Under the pieces are notes generated by a model, which was not told the origin of the DNA, did not search any database, and saw only the letters and a list, made by a program, of their open reading frames with translations. From assembly GCA_900472675.1 (NCBI GenBank), contig UCJA01000009.1, positions 1 to 64,000 on the forward strand: a DNA stretch of 64,000 bases, given 5' to 3'. The first letter of the stretch is position 1. The number at the start of each line of letters is the position of its first letter. The DNA comes from Hyphomicrobiales bacterium. GTDB taxonomy: Bacteria > Pseudomonadota > Alphaproteobacteria > Rhizobiales > Rhizobiaceae. The position numbers were made by a program, and so were the translations under genes. Shown here one piece after another: positions 18,362 to 25,429 of this stretch.

Positions 18362-19141
18362 TCAGAGCGCCAGTGCAAGACCGATGAGCAGCGCGATTTC
18401 ACTGAGCTGCTGGGTCGCGCCGATCGTATCCCCTGTGTGCCCGCCGAGCTTGTTCGACACATAGCGGGTGAAGCCGAAGGCGATCAGGCCGGCAAATACC
18501 AGCGGCAGCAGGCTGCGCACCGGTCCCGCCACCGGCACCAGCAAAACGAGTGCCGCCACCGCGCCGGTGAGGAGCGCCATGTTGCGGGCCTGTTCCTCCG
18601 GCTGGCCGGCACTGGCCGCCACGCCACCCTCCCGCACGGAGGGAAGGGCGCGCCAGTGGGCAACCATCAGCGCACGGCTGGCGGCGCTGGCGGCGAGAAG
18701 CCCGAGTGCGGCGAGAGCAGGGTCATAGCGGCCGAGTGCGGCAAGCGCTGCCGCGCGCAGCCCGAACGAGAGGATGAGCGCGATGACCCCGTAGGAGCCG
18801 ATGCGGCTGTCCTTCATGATAACAAGCGCCTGGTCCCGGTCGCGTCCCCCGCCAAGCCCGTCGGCGGTGTCGGCCAGCCCGTCTTCATGCAGCGCGCCGG
18901 TGAGCAGGCTCTGCAGGCCAAGCGCGGCAAGGGCAGCCAGCAGCGGATCATGCGAAAGGCAGATCAGCCAGAGGAGGAGTGCCGGCACCAGCGCAATCAC
19001 CAAGCCGGCAGCCGGAAACGCCTGCACGGCGCGCGAAACGCTGCCGTCGTAGCCGCGGAAAAACCTGTCGGGAACCGGCAGCCGGCTGAGGAAGCCGACC
19101 GAGCGCGCGAGGTCTGCAATGAATTGGGTCGCGTTTGGCAG
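18362..19141 (-). CDS. cobS: Adenosylcobinamide-GDP ribazoletransferase
   Basis: CobS (CobV in the aerobic-pathway naming) joins adenosylcobinamide-GDP with alpha-ribazole or its phosphate in the inner membrane, the last assembly step of B12. The protein is about 259 residues and multi-spanning, with the conserved GFLSRLPVP start, the acidic motif HEDGLADTADGLGGG near residue 85 and MKDSRIGSYG near 113. No ATG, GTG or TTG lies at the expected N-terminus. The best-placed start is a CTG at 19141 preceded by a strong Shine-Dalgarno (gggagg, five bases upstream). TTG 19183 or a GTG further upstream would give unusual extensions. It is divergent from cobT, its pathway partner. Confidence 0.9.
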   Translation of the reverse strand: MPNATQFIADLARSVGFLSRLPVPDRFFRGYDGSVSRAVQAFPAAGLVIALVPALLLWLICLSHDPLLAALAALGLQSLLTGALHEDGLADTADGLGGGRDRDQALVIMKDSRIGSYGVIALILSFGLRAAALAALGRYDPALAALGLLAASAASRALMVAHWRALPSVREGGVAASAGQPEEQARNMALLTGAVAALVLLVPVAGPVRSLLPLVFAGLIAFGFTRYVSNKLGGHTGDTIGATQQLSEIALLIGLALAL

Positions 19142-19235
19142 TTGTTCCTCCCGGCATCCCCGACTATGAGATGGCGCAGACAAGCGCGAATTGCCGGGAA
19201 ACACAAGCGCCGGCTTCAAGACCGAGAGAAACAGC

Positions 19236-20255
19236 ATGAGCGTGAGCGGCCTTCCCTTCGACGATTTCCGGACCCTGCTGCAAAACCTTCCGGGTCCCGA
19301 TACGCGGGCGCTGGTGGCGGCGCGCGAACGCGACGCGCAACTGACCAAGCCGCCCGGCGCGCTCGGCCGCCTGGAAGAAATCGCCTTTTGGCTAGCCGCC
19401 TGGACCGGCCGCACCCCGGCCGTGACCCGCCCGCTGGTGGCGATCTTTGCCGGCAACCACGGTGTAACGCGCCACGGCATCACGCCGTTTCCCTCGTCGG
19501 TCACGCAGCAAATGGTGGAAAATTTCGCAGCCGGCGGGGCGGCGATCAACCAGATCTGCGTAACCCATGATCTTGGCCTGAAAATCTTCGACCTGGCGCT
19601 GGATTACCCGACCGGCGATATCGCCACCGAGCCGGCGCTCTCCGAGCGGGACTGCGCCGCCACTATGGCGTTTGGCATGGAAGCGATCGCCGGCGGCACC
19701 GATCTCCTGTGTATCGGCGAAATGGGGATCGGCAACACTACGATCGCCGCGGCCATCAACCTCGCGCTCTATGGCGGCGAGGCCGAAGATTGGGTCGGGC
19801 CAGGCACGGGATCGCATGGGGACCTGCTGGCCCGCAAGGTCGCCGTGGTCAAGCAGGCGGTGGAGTTCCACCGCGATCATCTGGACGATCCGCTGGAAAT
19901 ACTGCGTCGGCTCGGCGGACGCGAGATTGCCGCGATCTGCGGGGCGATCCTCGCCGCACGGGTCGAAAAGATCCCGGTCCTGCTGGATGGCTACGTGGTG
20001 ACGGCCGCCGCCTCCATTCTGAAGGCCGCCAACCCGACGGCGCTCGATCACTGCCTGATCGGTCATGTCTCGGGCGAGCCCGGCCATATGAAGGCAATCG
20101 AACGGCTCGGCAAGACGCCGCTGCTGGCGCTCGGCATGCGGCTCGGCGAAGGCACGGGCGCAGCCCTTGCAGCCGGCATCGTCAAGGCGGCCGCCGCCTG
20201 CCACTCGGGAATGGCCACCTTCGAACAGGCAGGCGTCAGCAACAAGAGCCACTAA
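19236..20255 (+). CDS. cobT: Nicotinate-nucleotide--dimethylbenzimidazole phosphoribosyltransferase
   Basis: CobT (CobU in Pseudomonas denitrificans naming) makes alpha-ribazole phosphate from nicotinate mononucleotide and 5,6-dimethylbenzimidazole, activating the B12 lower ligand. The 339-residue protein has the typical KPPGALGRLEEIAFWLAAW near residue 36, FAGNHGV near 66, IGEMGIGNTT near 163, and the C-terminal LGMRLGEGTGAALA that holds the catalytic glutamate region. ATG 19236 (MSVSGLPFD) is preferred to an in-frame upstream codon. It is divergent from cobS and followed three bases later by dgkA. BluB, which supplies the dimethylbenzimidazole, is encoded at 61605-62294. Confidence 0.95.
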   Translation: MSVSGLPFDDFRTLLQNLPGPDTRALVAARERDAQLTKPPGALGRLEEIAFWLAAWTGRTPAVTRPLVAIFAGNHGVTRHGITPFPSSVTQQMVENFAAGGAAINQICVTHDLGLKIFDLALDYPTGDIATEPALSERDCAATMAFGMEAIAGGTDLLCIGEMGIGNTTIAAAINLALYGGEAEDWVGPGTGSHGDLLARKVAVVKQAVEFHRDHLDDPLEILRRLGGREIAAICGAILAARVEKIPVLLDGYVVTAAASILKAANPTALDHCLIGHVSGEPGHMKAIERLGKTPLLALGMRLGEGTGAALAAGIVKAAAACHSGMATFEQAGVSNKSH

Positions 20256-20258
20256 GCC

Positions 20259-20669
20259 ATGGAGACACCACCGCCCAAGGACAGTCTGGAAAACCAGGGC
20301 AATCTGAAGAGGGAAAGCGGCCTGCGACGGATTCTTGCCGCGACCCGCTACTCAGGCCAGGGCTTTCTACGTCTTTGGCGGGAGCAGGCTTTCCGCCACG
20401 AGGTGATCGCCTTTGCCGCCGGCCTGCTGCTGTTTGCAGTCGTCGGCGCCGGGGTGGGGGACTACCTCGTCTTCCTGGTCCTGATGCTGGTGCTGTTTGC
20501 GGTGGAAGCCTTGAACACGGCGATCGAGGAACTGGTCGACCGCATCTCGCCGGAAATCTCGACGGTCGGCCGCCATGCCAAGGACCTCGGCTCCTTTGCC
20601 GTCTTTTGCCTGCTCGCCGCCAACGGACTGTTCGCGCTGTATGTGATGGTGCGGACGGTTTTGTGGTGA
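20259..20669 (+). CDS. dgkA: Diacylglycerol kinase
   Basis: This is a 136-residue small integral-membrane kinase that phosphorylates diacylglycerol to phosphatidate for phospholipid recycling. The motif EALNTAIEELVDRIS near residue 88 is the hallmark of the family, and three hydrophobic segments follow the expected layout. The N-terminal about 20 residues are polar and variable. It starts three bases after the cobT stop, so it is probably cotranscribed. The final 34 bases of conserved sequence (20614-20647) recur exactly at 21264-21297, where a second, diverged tail ends after the toxin-antitoxin module. Confidence 0.93.
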   Translation: METPPPKDSLENQGNLKRESGLRRILAATRYSGQGFLRLWREQAFRHEVIAFAAGLLLFAVVGAGVGDYLVFLVLMLVLFAVEALNTAIEELVDRISPEISTVGRHAKDLGSFAVFCLLAANGLFALYVMVRTVLW

Positions 20670-20673
20670 TGGG

Positions 20674-20967
20674 TCAGCTTTTGTCCGGCATGTCGTTAGG
20701 ATTGCGAGCAGCATGCCGCAGGCCGACTATCGTCACCCCGTCGTCTTCGACCAGGTAGAAAATCAAATAGGGATAGGGCGTGACAGTTACCCGACGCATC
20801 GACGTCAGGCTGGTTGCGTTACCGATCAGCGGATGCGCCTCGACAAGCTGGAGATGGTGCTCGATCCGGATGTTCAGGCTTTTCGCACCCTGCAAAGAAC
20901 GGGCCGCGACATAAGCAAGAAGGTCGGCATACTCCGTAAGCGCCTGGGGAGTGAACCGGGCCTTCAC
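20674..20967 (-). CDS. RelE/ParE-family toxin, module 1
   Basis: This 97-residue toxin of the ParE/RelE superfamily has the N-terminal pattern FTPQALTEYADLLAYVAAR, the mid-block ANPLIG-like HPLIGNATSL, and the C-terminal MRRVTVTPYPYLIFYLVEDDGVTIVGLRHAARNP cut here to its core PYPYLIFY and LRHAAR, all typical of ParE. Members poison gyrase or cleave mRNA; which one applies here is not visible. It overlaps its upstream antitoxin gene by four bases. It converges with dgkA, with a gap of four bases. It is clearly related to, but strongly diverged from, the toxin of module 2. Confidence 0.87.
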   Translation of the reverse strand: MKARFTPQALTEYADLLAYVAARSLQGAKSLNIRIEHHLQLVEAHPLIGNATSLTSMRRVTVTPYPYLIFYLVEDDGVTIVGLRHAARNPNDMPDKS

Positions 20968-21194
20968 AGACGGTACTTTGACAAGACCGCCTGAACCTCT
21001 TCTTCACTGGCGAATTCGCCTTTAGCCGCCTGGTCCAGGGATTTCGCGAACGACGCTTCTTCCTCCGGGGTCAGCTGATAGACTTCGCCCTTATCCGCGC
21101 CCATGAAGCTCAGAAGAATGCCGGCCACCTCGTCCTGCATTTCGGCAGGCAGGTCCTTGGCGGCCTCGATGGCAATGTCCAGCAGCTTTGTCAT
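20964..21194 (-). CDS. Antitoxin, module 1
   Basis: This is a 76-residue antitoxin encoded directly upstream of a ParE-type toxin with a four-base overlap. The N-terminal about 46 residues (MTKLLDIAIEAAKDLP through LTPEEEA) are almost identical to the module 2 antitoxin, while the C-terminal part, expected to bind the toxin, is different (ASFAKSLDQAAKGEFASEEE). Such small acidic proteins neutralise their partner and often repress their own promoter. ATG 21194 is preferred over 21224 because the two copies align from MTKLL. Confidence 0.85.
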   Translation of the reverse strand: MTKLLDIAIEAAKDLPAEMQDEVAGILLSFMGADKGEVYQLTPEEEASFAKSLDQAAKGEFASEEEVQAVLSKYRL

Positions 21195-21263
21195 GGGGAG
21201 ATTATGCACCCGAAAATGCCGCACGAGAAGGGGTTTTGCGCTTACGCGAAGCTGCGGCGGCGG
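21061..21263. repeat. Duplicated block, copy 1 (antitoxin 5' part and kinase 3' end)
   Basis: By direct reading this block matches 21689-21891 with a constant offset of 628 bases and only a handful of substitutions. It covers the 5' two thirds of the antitoxin gene, its leader and the last 22 bases of the histidine kinase gene (21242-21263). The similarity stops abruptly inside the antitoxin on one side and at the junction with the dgkA-like tail on the other. Confidence 0.9.
21242..21263 (-). pseudogene. Remnant of the histidine kinase 3' end
   Basis: Twenty-two bases are identical to the end of the histidine kinase gene (21870-21891) and encode its terminal RRRSFA and stop. No kinase sequence precedes it; it joins directly to a dgkA-like tail at 21264, marking a duplication junction. 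Confidence 0.75.
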
Positions 21264-21319
21264 TCGCCGCCAACGGACTGTTCGCGCTGTATGTGATCGT
21301 CAAGAGCCTATGGGGCTGA
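21264..21319 (+). pseudogene. Remnant of a dgkA 3' end, diverged allele
   Basis: The first 34 bases equal dgkA positions 20614-20647. The rest encodes VIVKSLWG and a stop, where resident dgkA encodes VMVRTVLW and a stop at the same distance. The tail is thus homologous but not identical, as if from the dgkA of a related strain. It has no start and is not a working gene. Confidence 0.75.
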
Positions 21320-21595
21320 TCAGACGTCGCGCCGTGCCGCATGCACGAACCGGGTCACCGTGACGTCATTGCCCGAAAGCCTGTAGAAGATCACATATGG
21401 GTAGGGAGAGAGGCTCAAACGACGCGCAGATGCCCTCGTTGTGGCCCGGCCGGCACGCGGATGATCCCTGAGGAGATCAATGGCCTCCGAAATCCTTTCC
21501 GCAATAGTCTCTGCGCCAGAGGGAGATCGTTCGCGGATATAAGACAACACATGGTCGATCTGCCGGGAAGACTGGGCTGTGAAGCGCACACTCAC
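21320..21595 (-). CDS. RelE/ParE-family toxin, module 2
   Basis: This is a 91-residue ParE/RelE-superfamily toxin with the typical VRFTAQSSRQIDHVLSYI N-terminus, the helical DLLRDHPRAGRAT block, and the C-terminal LSPYPYVIFYRLSGNDVTVT strand pair ending FVHAARRDV. It differs strongly from the module 1 toxin apart from the shared fold motif (SPYPYVIFY versus TPYPYLIFY), so the two are likely to have separate partners. The ATG overlaps the antitoxin stop by four bases. Target (gyrase or mRNA) is undetermined. Confidence 0.87.
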   Translation of the reverse strand: MSVRFTAQSSRQIDHVLSYIRERSPSGAETIAERISEAIDLLRDHPRAGRATTRASARRLSLSPYPYVIFYRLSGNDVTVTRFVHAARRDV

Positions 21596-21822
21596 CGACG
21601 GTATTTAGCTAGGACTGCGCGCACGTCCTCCTCGTCGACTACGTCACCCCGTTCGATTTCCCGGTCAGCCTCCGCCAGATCGGCTTCCTCCTCCGGGGTC
21701 AGCTGATAGACCTCGCCCTTATCCGTGCCCATGAAGCTCAGAAGAATGCCAGCGACCTCGTCCTGCATTTCGGCAGGCAGGTCCTTGGCGGCCTCGATGG
21801 CAATGTCCAGCAGCTTTGTCAT
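21592..21822 (-). CDS. Antitoxin, module 2
   Basis: This is a 76-residue antitoxin, the same length as that of module 1. Its first about 46 residues differ from module 1 at one position (FMGTDKG versus FMGADKG), while the tail (DLAEADREIERGDVVDEEDV) is unrelated in detail. The sharp change from near identity to divergence suggests that a common N-terminal, probably DNA-binding or dimerising, part is joined to specific toxin-binding tails. It lies 47 bases downstream of the kinase stop on the opposite side of the duplicated block. ATG 21822 matches the start chosen for module 1. Confidence 0.85.
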   Translation of the reverse strand: MTKLLDIAIEAAKDLPAEMQDEVAGILLSFMGTDKGEVYQLTPEEEADLAEADREIERGDVVDEEDVRAVLAKYRR

Positions 21823-21891
21823 GGGGCGATTATGCACCCGAAAACGCCGCGCGAGAAGGGGCTTTGCGCTTACGCGAAGCTGCGGCGGCGG
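21689..21891. repeat. Duplicated block, copy 2
   Basis: This is the partner of 21061-21263. Here the kinase 3' end is attached to its complete gene, so this copy keeps the native right-hand junction, while copy 1 keeps the native left-hand junction with complete dgkA. Confidence 0.9.
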
Positions 21892-23405
21892 CGTTCGATG
21901 GCGGTTGCTTCGGCAACCGCCGGAACGCTCTGCAGGACGCGGGTCGAGGGCAGGATGGCGATCGCCTCCGTGCCCTCGCGCAGCTTGGAGCGCAGGATGA
22001 ACTGGCCGTCGTGCTTGGCAAGGATCGCCTGGACGATCGGAAGCCCGAGGCCCGTGCCCTGTTCGGCGCTCTTGATGGCGATCGATCCCTGGCCGAAGGC
22101 CGATAGCACGACGGGGATCTCGTCCTCCGGAATGCCGGGGCCGGTATCCTTGATGGCGACATACTGGCCGCCGCCCGCCGTCCAGCCCACCTTGACGATG
22201 ATCTCGCCGCCCTGTGGCGTGAATTTCACCGCATTCGACAAGAGGTTCAGCATCACTTGGCGCATCGATTTTTCGTCGGCCCAGACGGGAGGCAGCTGTG
22301 GCTCGAACTGCGACTGGATGGTGATGTTCTTGCCGTGCGCCCGCAGCTGCACCATGCCGATGCAGTCTTCCGCCACTTCCAAGAGCGACAGCGAATCTTC
22401 GCTGAGGTCATAGCGACCGGCCTCGATGCGCGACAGGTCGAGGATCTCGTTGATGAGGTTGAGCAGGTGTTGCCCGGAGCGGTGGATGTCGCCGGAATAT
22501 TCGCGGTAGGTCGGATTGGCGAGCGGCCCGAGAACCTCCGAGCTCATCACCTCCGAAAACCCGAGGATTGCGTTGAGCGGCGTGCGCAGCTCGTGGGACA
22601 TGGAGGCAAGGAACCGCGACTTCGCCAGGTTCGCTTCTTCCGCCCGCCGGCGCGCCTCGTCGGACATGGAATTGGCCACTTCCAGCTCGGCGATCAGATC
22701 GTCCTTCTCCGACTGGTAGGAGATCAGCGTCACATTGGAGCGGTAGAGGCGGTCGGCGATATAGTGGAAGAACACCACGGCGGTGGCGCACATGGCGGTG
22801 AGGCCGATATCAAGCACCTGCCGCGACAGGATGGCCGTGACCAGCAGCGCGCCGATCGTCGGCAGGAACCCGAACAGCAGGCCCTGGCGCAGCATGAAAC
22901 TGCCCATCGCCGTGACCGAGACGCCGAACAGCAGCACCGCGCCCTTGTAGAAGTAGAAGCTCTCACCGGTGCATGTGGGGCAGCTCTGGAGCGCGAAGAT
23001 GGCCCAGCCGCAGCCGATCAGCACCTGCGCGACCAGGAAGCGGATCCGCCACTTGCCGGTTTCGGCGGCGGAAATATCCCGGCGCGAGGCCCGACGCGCC
23101 AGAAGCACGTTGATGCCATGCATGCACAGCATCACCAGCGCCCAACCGAACAGGTTCGCATCCGGATCCACATAGATGCCGATGGCCGTGACCAGGAAAA
23201 CCACTATCGGCGTGATCGCGGCGCTCTGGAGAATGGTCTGGAAATGCATGCCCAGCATGTCGCGGTCAAACACGTGACTGCCGTTGGCGCTGGACTGGAG
23301 ACGCTCACGCGTGGCGCGGACCGCCTTCGACACAGCCTTGTTGCGATGGCTGCGCGATCGATCAACGATGTTCTTGTCGGTCGAGGTACTGACGCCGCTA
23401 CTCAT
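21870..23405 (-). CDS. Sensor histidine kinase, DivJ/PdhS-like
   Basis: This is a 511-residue membrane sensor kinase. The N-terminal half has about six hydrophobic segments (residues about 55-220). A short coiled region leads into HisKA with the phospho-acceptor in ASMSHELRTPLNAILGFSE near residue 270. The ATPase domain shows the N-box LNLLSNAVKFTP, the G1 box DTGPGIP and the G2 box GTGLGLPIV. The H-box context (GFSEVMSSEVLGPL, then HLLNLINEILDLSRIEAG) is that of the PleC/DivJ/PdhS cell-cycle kinases of alphaproteobacteria; that link is family-level inference. No response regulator gene is adjacent. ATG 23405 is preferred to TTG 23450. Confidence 0.9.
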   Translation of the reverse strand: MSSGVSTSTDKNIVDRSRSHRNKAVSKAVRATRERLQSSANGSHVFDRDMLGMHFQTILQSAAITPIVVFLVTAIGIYVDPDANLFGWALVMLCMHGINVLLARRASRRDISAAETGKWRIRFLVAQVLIGCGWAIFALQSCPTCTGESFYFYKGAVLLFGVSVTAMGSFMLRQGLLFGFLPTIGALLVTAILSRQVLDIGLTAMCATAVVFFHYIADRLYRSNVTLISYQSEKDDLIAELEVANSMSDEARRRAEEANLAKSRFLASMSHELRTPLNAILGFSEVMSSEVLGPLANPTYREYSGDIHRSGQHLLNLINEILDLSRIEAGRYDLSEDSLSLLEVAEDCIGMVQLRAHGKNITIQSQFEPQLPPVWADEKSMRQVMLNLLSNAVKFTPQGGEIIVKVGWTAGGGQYVAIKDTGPGIPEDEIPVVLSAFGQGSIAIKSAEQGTGLGLPIVQAILAKHDGQFILRSKLREGTEAIAILPSTRVLQSVPAVAEATAIERRRRSFA

Positions 23406-23526
23406 GGCTTGCAAACTGATGACCCGTTGGCTTGTGAGACTAGTTTCCAAACCTTAAGAAGATCCTGCCGCGAAAGGTTTTGTTTGCCATTCCCGTGAAG
23501 TTTCCGTTTTCCACTGAGGCCGGATT

Positions 23527-24147
23527 GTGACGCAACCTTTGCCGCTCCTGCGCGACGCTGTGCTCGCCGCAGCCCTGCTCTGCCTTCTGCTGCTGATTGC
23601 CGCGCGGTTGGACGACAGCGAGGACCCGGGACCGGAGACGGCCCTGGCCGGCCCGTTCCATGTGCTCGACGGCGATACGCTCGCCTCCGGTCGCCAGAAG
23701 CTCCGGCTGCTCGGTATCGATGCGCCGGAACTCGACCAGACATGCCGCACCGCGGCGGGCGTCGACTGGGACTGCGGATCTGTGGCGCGCCAGGCGCTGC
23801 GGGATCATGTGGACGGCGGCGGGATCGAATGTCGCGGCAGCGCGCGTGACCGCTATCACCGCCTGCTGGTCGATTGCCACCGCGGCGAGACCAGCATCAA
23901 TGGCGGCATGGTGCGCGACGGACTGGCCATCGCATCGGGTGGCTACGCGCAAGAGGAGGACGAGGCGAGATCAGCCGGGCAGGGCATCTGGGCCGGCGAA
24001 TTCGTGAGCCCGCGCCAGTGGCGGGCCGAGCATGCGGGAGGACGCACCGGCGGGCGCCTGCAGGGTTTTCGAACCTGGGTGGATAATGGGTCGTGGTCCC
24101 AGGCCTGGGAATGGGTCAGCAACCTCCTGCCGTCGGGTGCGCGGTGA
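23527..24147 (+). CDS. Thermonuclease (SNase-like) family protein, membrane-anchored
   Basis: This is a 206-residue protein starting with GTG. Residues about 9-26 are a hydrophobic segment (DAVLAAALLCLLLLIAA), acting as signal or anchor, so the nuclease domain would be outside the cytoplasm. The SNase domain follows: HVLDGDTLASGRQKLRLLGI with the D-G-D-T and R-L-x-G-I-D-A-P-E hallmarks, and RDRYHRLLVDC with catalytic-type residues. A Trp-rich tail ends the protein. It is followed three bases later by a uracil-DNA glycosylase-like gene, possibly cotranscribed. Such proteins cleave nucleic acids using calcium; the role here is unknown. Confidence 0.85.
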   Translation: MTQPLPLLRDAVLAAALLCLLLLIAARLDDSEDPGPETALAGPFHVLDGDTLASGRQKLRLLGIDAPELDQTCRTAAGVDWDCGSVARQALRDHVDGGGIECRGSARDRYHRLLVDCHRGETSINGGMVRDGLAIASGGYAQEEDEARSAGQGIWAGEFVSPRQWRAEHAGGRTGGRLQGFRTWVDNGSWSQAWEWVSNLLPSGAR

Positions 24148-24149
24148 CA

Positions 24150-24824
24150 ATGCCGTCTTCTCCCGATCCGCATCACGGCAAGACAAAGGAACTGCATGAG
24201 GACCGGGCGCTGGACGCACTGCGGGTGGCGATCGCCACCTGCCGCATCTGTCGCGACAGCCCCTTTGATGCGGCACGCGGCCCGCTTCCCCATGAACCGC
24301 GCCCGGTCGCGGTGCTGTCCACAAAAGCGCGCATCCTGATTGCAGGGCAGGCGCCGGGCCTTCGCGTGCACGAAAGCGGCCTTCCGTTTAACGATGCCTC
24401 GGGCAACCGGCTGCGGCAATGGCTGGGCGTCGACCGGGACAAATTCTATGACCCGGACCGGTTCGCGATCGTGCCCATGGGCTTCTGCTTTCCCGGCTAT
24501 GATGCCAAGGGCAGCGACCTGCCGCCCCGGCGGGAATGCGCGCCCTTCTGGCGGGAAAGGGTGATGGCCAGCATGCCGCAGGTCGAACTGGTTCTGGCGA
24601 TCGGCCAGTATGCGCACGCCTGGCATCTCGGGGCCCGTCGCAAGAAGGGAATGACCGAGACGGTGGCCGCCTGGCGGGACTATTATTTTGCGAATCAGGG
24701 GCCACGGGTCCTGCCGCTTCCGCATCCGAGCTGGCGAAATAACGGCTGGTTGCGAAAAAATCCCTGGTTCGAGGCGGAGGTTCTGCCGGTCCTGCGACAG
24801 GATGTGGATAGATACGCTCGTTGA
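24150..24824 (+). CDS. Uracil-DNA glycosylase family protein
   Basis: This is a 224-residue protein of the uracil-DNA glycosylase superfamily. It shows a CRICRDSP cysteine pair near residue 28, the active-site-like motif AGQAPGLRVHESGLPFND near 68, a central AIGQYAHAWHL and the C-terminal LPLPHPSWRNNGWL that corresponds to the second catalytic motif. The members of this branch may lack classical uracil excision activity, so the substrate is unsure. ATG 24150 is taken as start, two bases after the preceding nuclease stop; the frame extends further upstream into that gene but the extra residues are not family-like. Confidence 0.87.
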   Translation: MPSSPDPHHGKTKELHEDRALDALRVAIATCRICRDSPFDAARGPLPHEPRPVAVLSTKARILIAGQAPGLRVHESGLPFNDASGNRLRQWLGVDRDKFYDPDRFAIVPMGFCFPGYDAKGSDLPPRRECAPFWRERVMASMPQVELVLAIGQYAHAWHLGARRKKGMTETVAAWRDYYFANQGPRVLPLPHPSWRNNGWLRKNPWFEAEVLPVLRQDVDRYAR

Positions 24825-24889
24825 AACAAAATTCGCTTCTTGGCCGCCAAATCGGTGTATAACGCAAAATGATTTCGAAAGGGCTGATA

Positions 24890-25378
24890 ATGGACCGGCT
24901 TGACCGCAAGATCCTGCGTATTTTGCAGGAGGATTCAACTCTCGCTGTCGCGGACCTCGCCAAGAAGGTGGGACTGTCGACCACGCCCTGCTGGAGACGC
25001 ATCCAGAAGATGGAGGAGGACGGTGTCATCCGTCGCCGGGTGGCGCTTCTCGATCCGGTGAAGGTGAACACCAAGGTCACCGTCTTCGTGTCGATCCGCA
25101 CGGCCAGCCACTCCATCGAATGGCTGAAGCGGTTCTCCGAAGTGGTGGTGGAATTTCCCGAAGTGGTGGAATTCTACCGCATGAGCGGCGACGTCGATTA
25201 CCTGCTGCGGGTGGTCGTGCCCGACATTGGTGCCTATGACGCCTTCTACAAGCGGCTGATCGCCAAGATCGAGATCCGCGACGTCTCCTCCGTCTTCGCC
25301 ATGGAGCAGATCAAGTACACCACCCAGTTGCCGCTCGATTACATGATGATCGACAACCAGAAGTCCGGCGAGGACTGA
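24890..25378 (+). CDS. Lrp/AsnC family transcriptional regulator
   Basis: This is a 162-residue regulator. The N-terminal winged helix-turn-helix reads LDRKILRILQEDSTLAVADL and KKVGLSTTPCWRRIQKMEEDG, followed by an alpha/beta RAM (ligand-binding) domain with VFVSIRT and MSGDVDYLLRVVV. Such regulators usually respond to amino acids and act as octamers. ATG 24890 (MDRLDRK) is typical; ATG 24869 would add seven residues. It stands alone: the upstream gene ends 65 bases away and a strong palindromic terminator follows. Its targets are not evident. Confidence 0.92.
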   Translation: MDRLDRKILRILQEDSTLAVADLAKKVGLSTTPCWRRIQKMEEDGVIRRRVALLDPVKVNTKVTVFVSIRTASHSIEWLKRFSEVVVEFPEVVEFYRMSGDVDYLLRVVVPDIGAYDAFYKRLIAKIEIRDVSSVFAMEQIKYTTQLPLDYMMIDNQKSGED

Positions 25379-25391
25379 GATTGGGTGGTTG

Positions 25392-25421
25392 CGAAGGCAG
25401 AAGGGTTCCCTTCTGCCTTCG
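25392..25421. terminator. Bidirectional palindromic terminator
   Basis: A perfect inverted repeat of 14 bp (cgaaggcagaaggg, then its complement) with a two-base loop lies between the convergent lrp-type gene and the dehydrogenase gene. There is no long U run on either side, so termination may be partly Rho-assisted. Confidence 0.75.
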
Positions 25422-25429
25422 GCGATTGC

